The notes beneath the pieces are model-generated. The model saw nothing but the letters and a program-made list of their open reading frames with translations, ran no database searches and was not told the DNA's origin. Positions 14,808 to 16,811 of a stretch of DNA of 16,811 bases are shown one piece after another. The stretch is from an uncultured Bacteroidota bacterium (GTDB lineage Bacteria; Bacteroidota; Bacteroidia; Chitinophagales; Chitinophagaceae). Made by a program: the position numbers and the translations under genes. Position 1 is the stretch's first letter. Each line of letters opens with the position of its first letter. The stretch spans positions 1-16,811 of the forward strand of contig CAMPKR010000015.1 in the NCBI GenBank assembly GCA_946887345.1, written 5' to 3'.

Positions 14808-15314
14808 ATGATACGTTTCACTAAAATGTTTATTGCGGGCATAGCTCTGCTATTGTTTGCGTCTCAAAACCTGTTTGCACAGGAGGTAAAGCATGGTCTT
14901 ACATGGTACACCGATGTCGCCCAGGTTTATGAACTATCTAAAAAGACAAAGAAGCCCATCTTCGCCTTCTTCACCGGCAGCGACTGGTGCGGCTGGTGCC
15001 ACAGGCTTGAAGCCAACGTGTTTCATAAGCCCGGCTTCCAGCAATGGGCAAAGTCCAACGTGATCTTATTGGAGCTTGATTTTCCCCGCAATAAAAAACT
15101 TGCCCCGGCCTTGCAGGAACAAAACAATGGTCTCCAGCAGTTTTTCCAGGTACAGGGCTTCCCTACTATCTGGCTATTTAATATGGACAAGGACAAAGCC
15201 ACTAATAAATTCAGCATATCAGCCCTCGGCTCTCTTGGTTACCCTGATGGACCACGCGGACAAGAAGAGGCTACCTTTATAAAGAATGCTAATGCAATAT
15301 TGAAGAACAAATAA
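14808..15314 (+). CDS. Exported thioredoxin-family protein (CGWC)
   Basis: The 168-residue product has a signal peptide (hydrophobic 7-18, likely cut after LFAQ near residue 25) and a thioredoxin_7-type domain. The opening LTWYTDVAQVYELSKKTKKPIF places a helix and strand before the redox motif SDWCGWCHRLE, with Cys61 and Cys64. The downstream helix carries NVFHKPGFQQWAKSNVILLELDFPR, and the cis-proline loop is GFPTIW (Pro119). This matches periplasmic thiol-disulfide proteins of Bacteroidota. Its role is likely reduction or isomerisation of envelope disulfides; the partner is not visible in the window. The gene stands alone, with its own terminator 20 bases after the stop codon. Unlike the CPC protein at the left, it keeps the two-residue spacing of a classic CxxC active site. 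Confidence 0.93.
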   Translation: MIRFTKMFIAGIALLLFASQNLFAQEVKHGLTWYTDVAQVYELSKKTKKPIFAFFTGSDWCGWCHRLEANVFHKPGFQQWAKSNVILLELDFPRNKKLAPALQEQNNGLQQFFQVQGFPTIWLFNMDKDKATNKFSISALGSLGYPDGPRGQEEATFIKNANAILKNK

Positions 15315-15334
15315 TTTTTTAAGATACCTCATAC

Positions 15335-15364
15335 GAGCCCTCAGCATGGCTGGGGGCTCTTTTA
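15335..15364 (+). terminator. Rho-independent terminator of the thioredoxin gene
   Basis: An 11-bp stem (GAGCCCTCAGC / GCTGGGGGCTC, one T-G pair) with a three-base loop is followed by a T-rich tail, shortly after the stop codon. Confidence 0.85.
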
Positions 15365-15412
15365 TTGGATATAATGGCCCAGTTTTTTAAACAATATTGA
15401 CAAACAGATATT

Positions 15413-15601
15413 ATGGAACTGCCAAGCTTCGCCGAAAACTGGCCGGAATTGAAAAAGAAACTGCAGGAACAATACCCCCACCTCACCGATGAGGACCTGG
15501 CCTACGAAATAGGTAAGGAAGGAGAACTATTGAAGAGAATACAGGCACGCCTCGGCCAAACCGACAAGGAGATCACCAACTGGCTTCATCTTATGGGATA
15601 G
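15413..15601 (+). CDS. CsbD-like small stress protein
   Basis: The 62-residue product resembles the CsbD family of small general-stress proteins. It has the layout W-ELKKKLQEQYPHLTDEDLAYEIGKEGELLKRIQARLGQTDKEITNWL: an N-terminal tryptophan and helix, the LTDEDL turn, a central GKEGEL helix cap and a final helix. No signal peptide is present, and the length is normal for the family. The function of CsbD proteins is not well defined, but they are often induced by osmotic or general stress. The stop codon is 7 bases from the converging MscS-type gene, and the two share an osmotic theme, although a shared role is inference. The gene is close to the lower limit for recognition, but the conserved pattern supports it. 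Confidence 0.82.
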   Translation: MELPSFAENWPELKKKLQEQYPHLTDEDLAYEIGKEGELLKRIQARLGQTDKEITNWLHLMG

Positions 15602-15608
15602 CATCACC

Positions 15609-16610
15609 CTACCTCGCATTCGATTTCGGGAACATTACCTTATCGGGTTGCTCCAGCAGTCGCTTCACCGCCAACTTCAAGATGTTGCTGCGTGTTGCTG
15701 AGGCATTCTTCGGATCTACCAAATAATTCACCGAAGCCTCAATCCAGGTATTCATGTTCGTGCGGAAGGTGACAAAGGGATATTCCCTTATCACCAGTTC
15801 ATCTACCGGCGTTTGCTGCACCAGTAGTTTCAGCTCTTTCACTTTTTCTTCCATTCCCGGTCCCAGCACTTCCTTGGCCGACTCACGCAAAACACTTTCT
15901 ACAAAATCAAGATTACTTTCATAAGCCACATGGAAGGGTATTTCGTTCCAGATATAAGGAAACTTTCGCCACGAATAATTATAAACTTCAGCTTGCAATA
16001 CCATCGTATTGGGAAAACGTATCAGTCTGCCACTGGGTAGATCATTCGTAAGGTAATCACCGCTAAATTCCCAGAGCGTAGTATCCAGGTAGCCAATTTC
16101 CACCACATCACCTTTAAAGGTCCCTATCTGTATCCTGTCGCCTACTTTATACGGATTGCGCGCTATAATATATAGCCATCCGATAAACGAAGAGATCGGC
16201 GTTTGTAATGCAAAACCAAGTATCAGCGAGAACAATCCCAAAGACACCGCGGCCGTGTACCAATTCTCAAAGAGAAACGCAATGACCACCATTGCAATAG
16301 CCAACGCACTGAGAATATTGATCAACCGCGAAAGATTGTAGCGTATGGCCTTGCTATTAGTATGTCTGTCTGAATACAACTGTGCATACCGCGACACCAT
16401 AAGAATGGCAAAAATGAAAAAGGCAGTCAAAGAGAGGCGTTTTACCTGCCTCCGGTATTCATCCAAAAAGTCGAAAGCACCATAGCGCGACAGCAGGTAA
16501 AGCAATATGCTCGCTACTCCCAGTATAATATAACCTCCCAGCCATGCCTTGTGCACCTGCTTCTCCTTCTTCGTACTTTCCGGCTTATTTTGTTGATTTT
16601 CAATGTCCAT
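15609..16610 (-). CDS. MscS-family mechanosensitive channel
   Basis: The 333-residue product has a short charged N-terminus and four hydrophobic segments (about 23-43, 61-78, 95-114 and 121-150). The last contains the pore-type helix and the hallmark loop GLFSLILGFALQTPISSFIGW (125-145) followed by RNPYKVGDRIQIG (151-163) and GDVVEIGYLDTTLWE, the start of the MscS beta domain. A further soluble alpha/beta region follows with LPSGRLIRFPNTMVLQAEVYNYS. Family members open when membrane tension rises and release solutes during osmotic downshock. A C-terminal region of about 120 residues completes the cytoplasmic cage. The gene converges with the CsbD-like gene and has no obvious terminator. The start ATG lies in a short palindrome. 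Confidence 0.92.
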   Translation of the reverse strand: MDIENQQNKPESTKKEKQVHKAWLGGYIILGVASILLYLLSRYGAFDFLDEYRRQVKRLSLTAFFIFAILMVSRYAQLYSDRHTNSKAIRYNLSRLINILSALAIAMVVIAFLFENWYTAAVSLGLFSLILGFALQTPISSFIGWLYIIARNPYKVGDRIQIGTFKGDVVEIGYLDTTLWEFSGDYLTNDLPSGRLIRFPNTMVLQAEVYNYSWRKFPYIWNEIPFHVAYESNLDFVESVLRESAKEVLGPGMEEKVKELKLLVQQTPVDELVIREYPFVTFRTNMNTWIEASVNYLVDPKNASATRSNILKLAVKRLLEQPDKVMFPKSNAR

Positions 16611-16619
16611 AGCCTATGG
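16607..16619 (-). promoter_or_regulatory. Palindrome over the MscS-type start codon
   Basis: CCATAG (16607-16612), one central base, then CTATGG (16614-16619) form a perfect palindrome that includes the start codon (16610-16608 on the minus strand). As RNA it could form only a weak 5-bp hairpin; as DNA it could bind a repressor. No function is shown. The rest of 16620-16811 contains no gene or motif that I can support. Confidence 0.3.
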
Positions 16620-16811
16620 CAGATCAGGCTATAAAATAGTGCCAGATACCCGTGACCGACCTGCTTCAATACCTCATGAAATGACTCTATTGGAGCTGTC
16701 AGGTTCCTCATCCTGCCTTACAAATTCATCTGCCTACGAGGCACCTCCCTCGTGGAAAAAAGCCGCAGTCGAATACCTTCTCTGAAAAGAAAGATCTTAT
16801 CAATATAATAT

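Noticed and set aside
16514..16785. Short frames on both strands at the right edge
   Set aside because: They overlap the MscS start or lie in sequence with no leader, family pattern or good start context.
1..16811. CRISPR array, insertion sequence or phage genes
   Set aside because: No regularly spaced repeats, transposase, integrase or phage structural motifs were seen.

Overview
The window looks like chromosomal DNA of a Bacteroidota bacterium, most likely of the Chitinophagaceae or a close family. This rests on promoter-like TAnnTTTG elements, starts without clear Shine-Dalgarno sequences, many short-leader lipoproteins, and families typical of that phylum (MbnP-like lipoprotein, DUF6157, PD40-amidohydrolase, SBBP propeller, CsbD-like and DHFR-like proteins). 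There are no rRNA genes, CRISPR arrays, transposases or integrases.

Left part (1-1650): a terminator of an upstream plus-strand gene, then a tight minus-strand cluster of three envelope lipoproteins: an MbnP-like copper-family protein, a YHS-domain protein with three cysteines, and an unrecognised cysteine-containing beta protein. This reads as a small metal-handling operon. A divergent 313-base intergenic region follows.

Signalling part (1940-5282, plus strand): a membrane-anchored thioredoxin-fold protein with a CPC motif overlaps the start of a membrane-bound PAS histidine kinase. One base after the kinase comes a stand-alone CheY-like receiver. A small exported protein of unknown function ends the run. 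Linkage suggests a redox- or metal-related signalling unit.

Accessory part (5283-9262): a tRNA-Lys(UUU) gene with a near-ideal Bacteroidota promoter, then an A+T-richer gene for a seven-repeat SBBP beta-propeller protein. On its far side lies a decayed-looking copy of the tRNA-Lys 3' end plus a similar hairpin. Next is a three-gene minus-strand operon: lipoprotein, AHSA1/SRPBCC protein, and a TPR domain fused to a rifampin ADP-ribosyltransferase (Arr) domain.

Right part (9350-16811): a large exported PD40-propeller/amidohydrolase, an unknown lipoprotein, a DUF6157 protein, a DHFR/RibD-like protein, an exported CGWC thioredoxin, a CsbD-like stress protein and an MscS-type channel. These look like ordinary single genes rather than one pathway.

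The best leads are the TPR-Arr fusion operon, the tRNA-Lys 3'-end copy bracketing the propeller gene, the CPC-thioredoxin/kinase coupling, and the MbnP plus YHS lipoprotein cluster without a visible MbnH partner.
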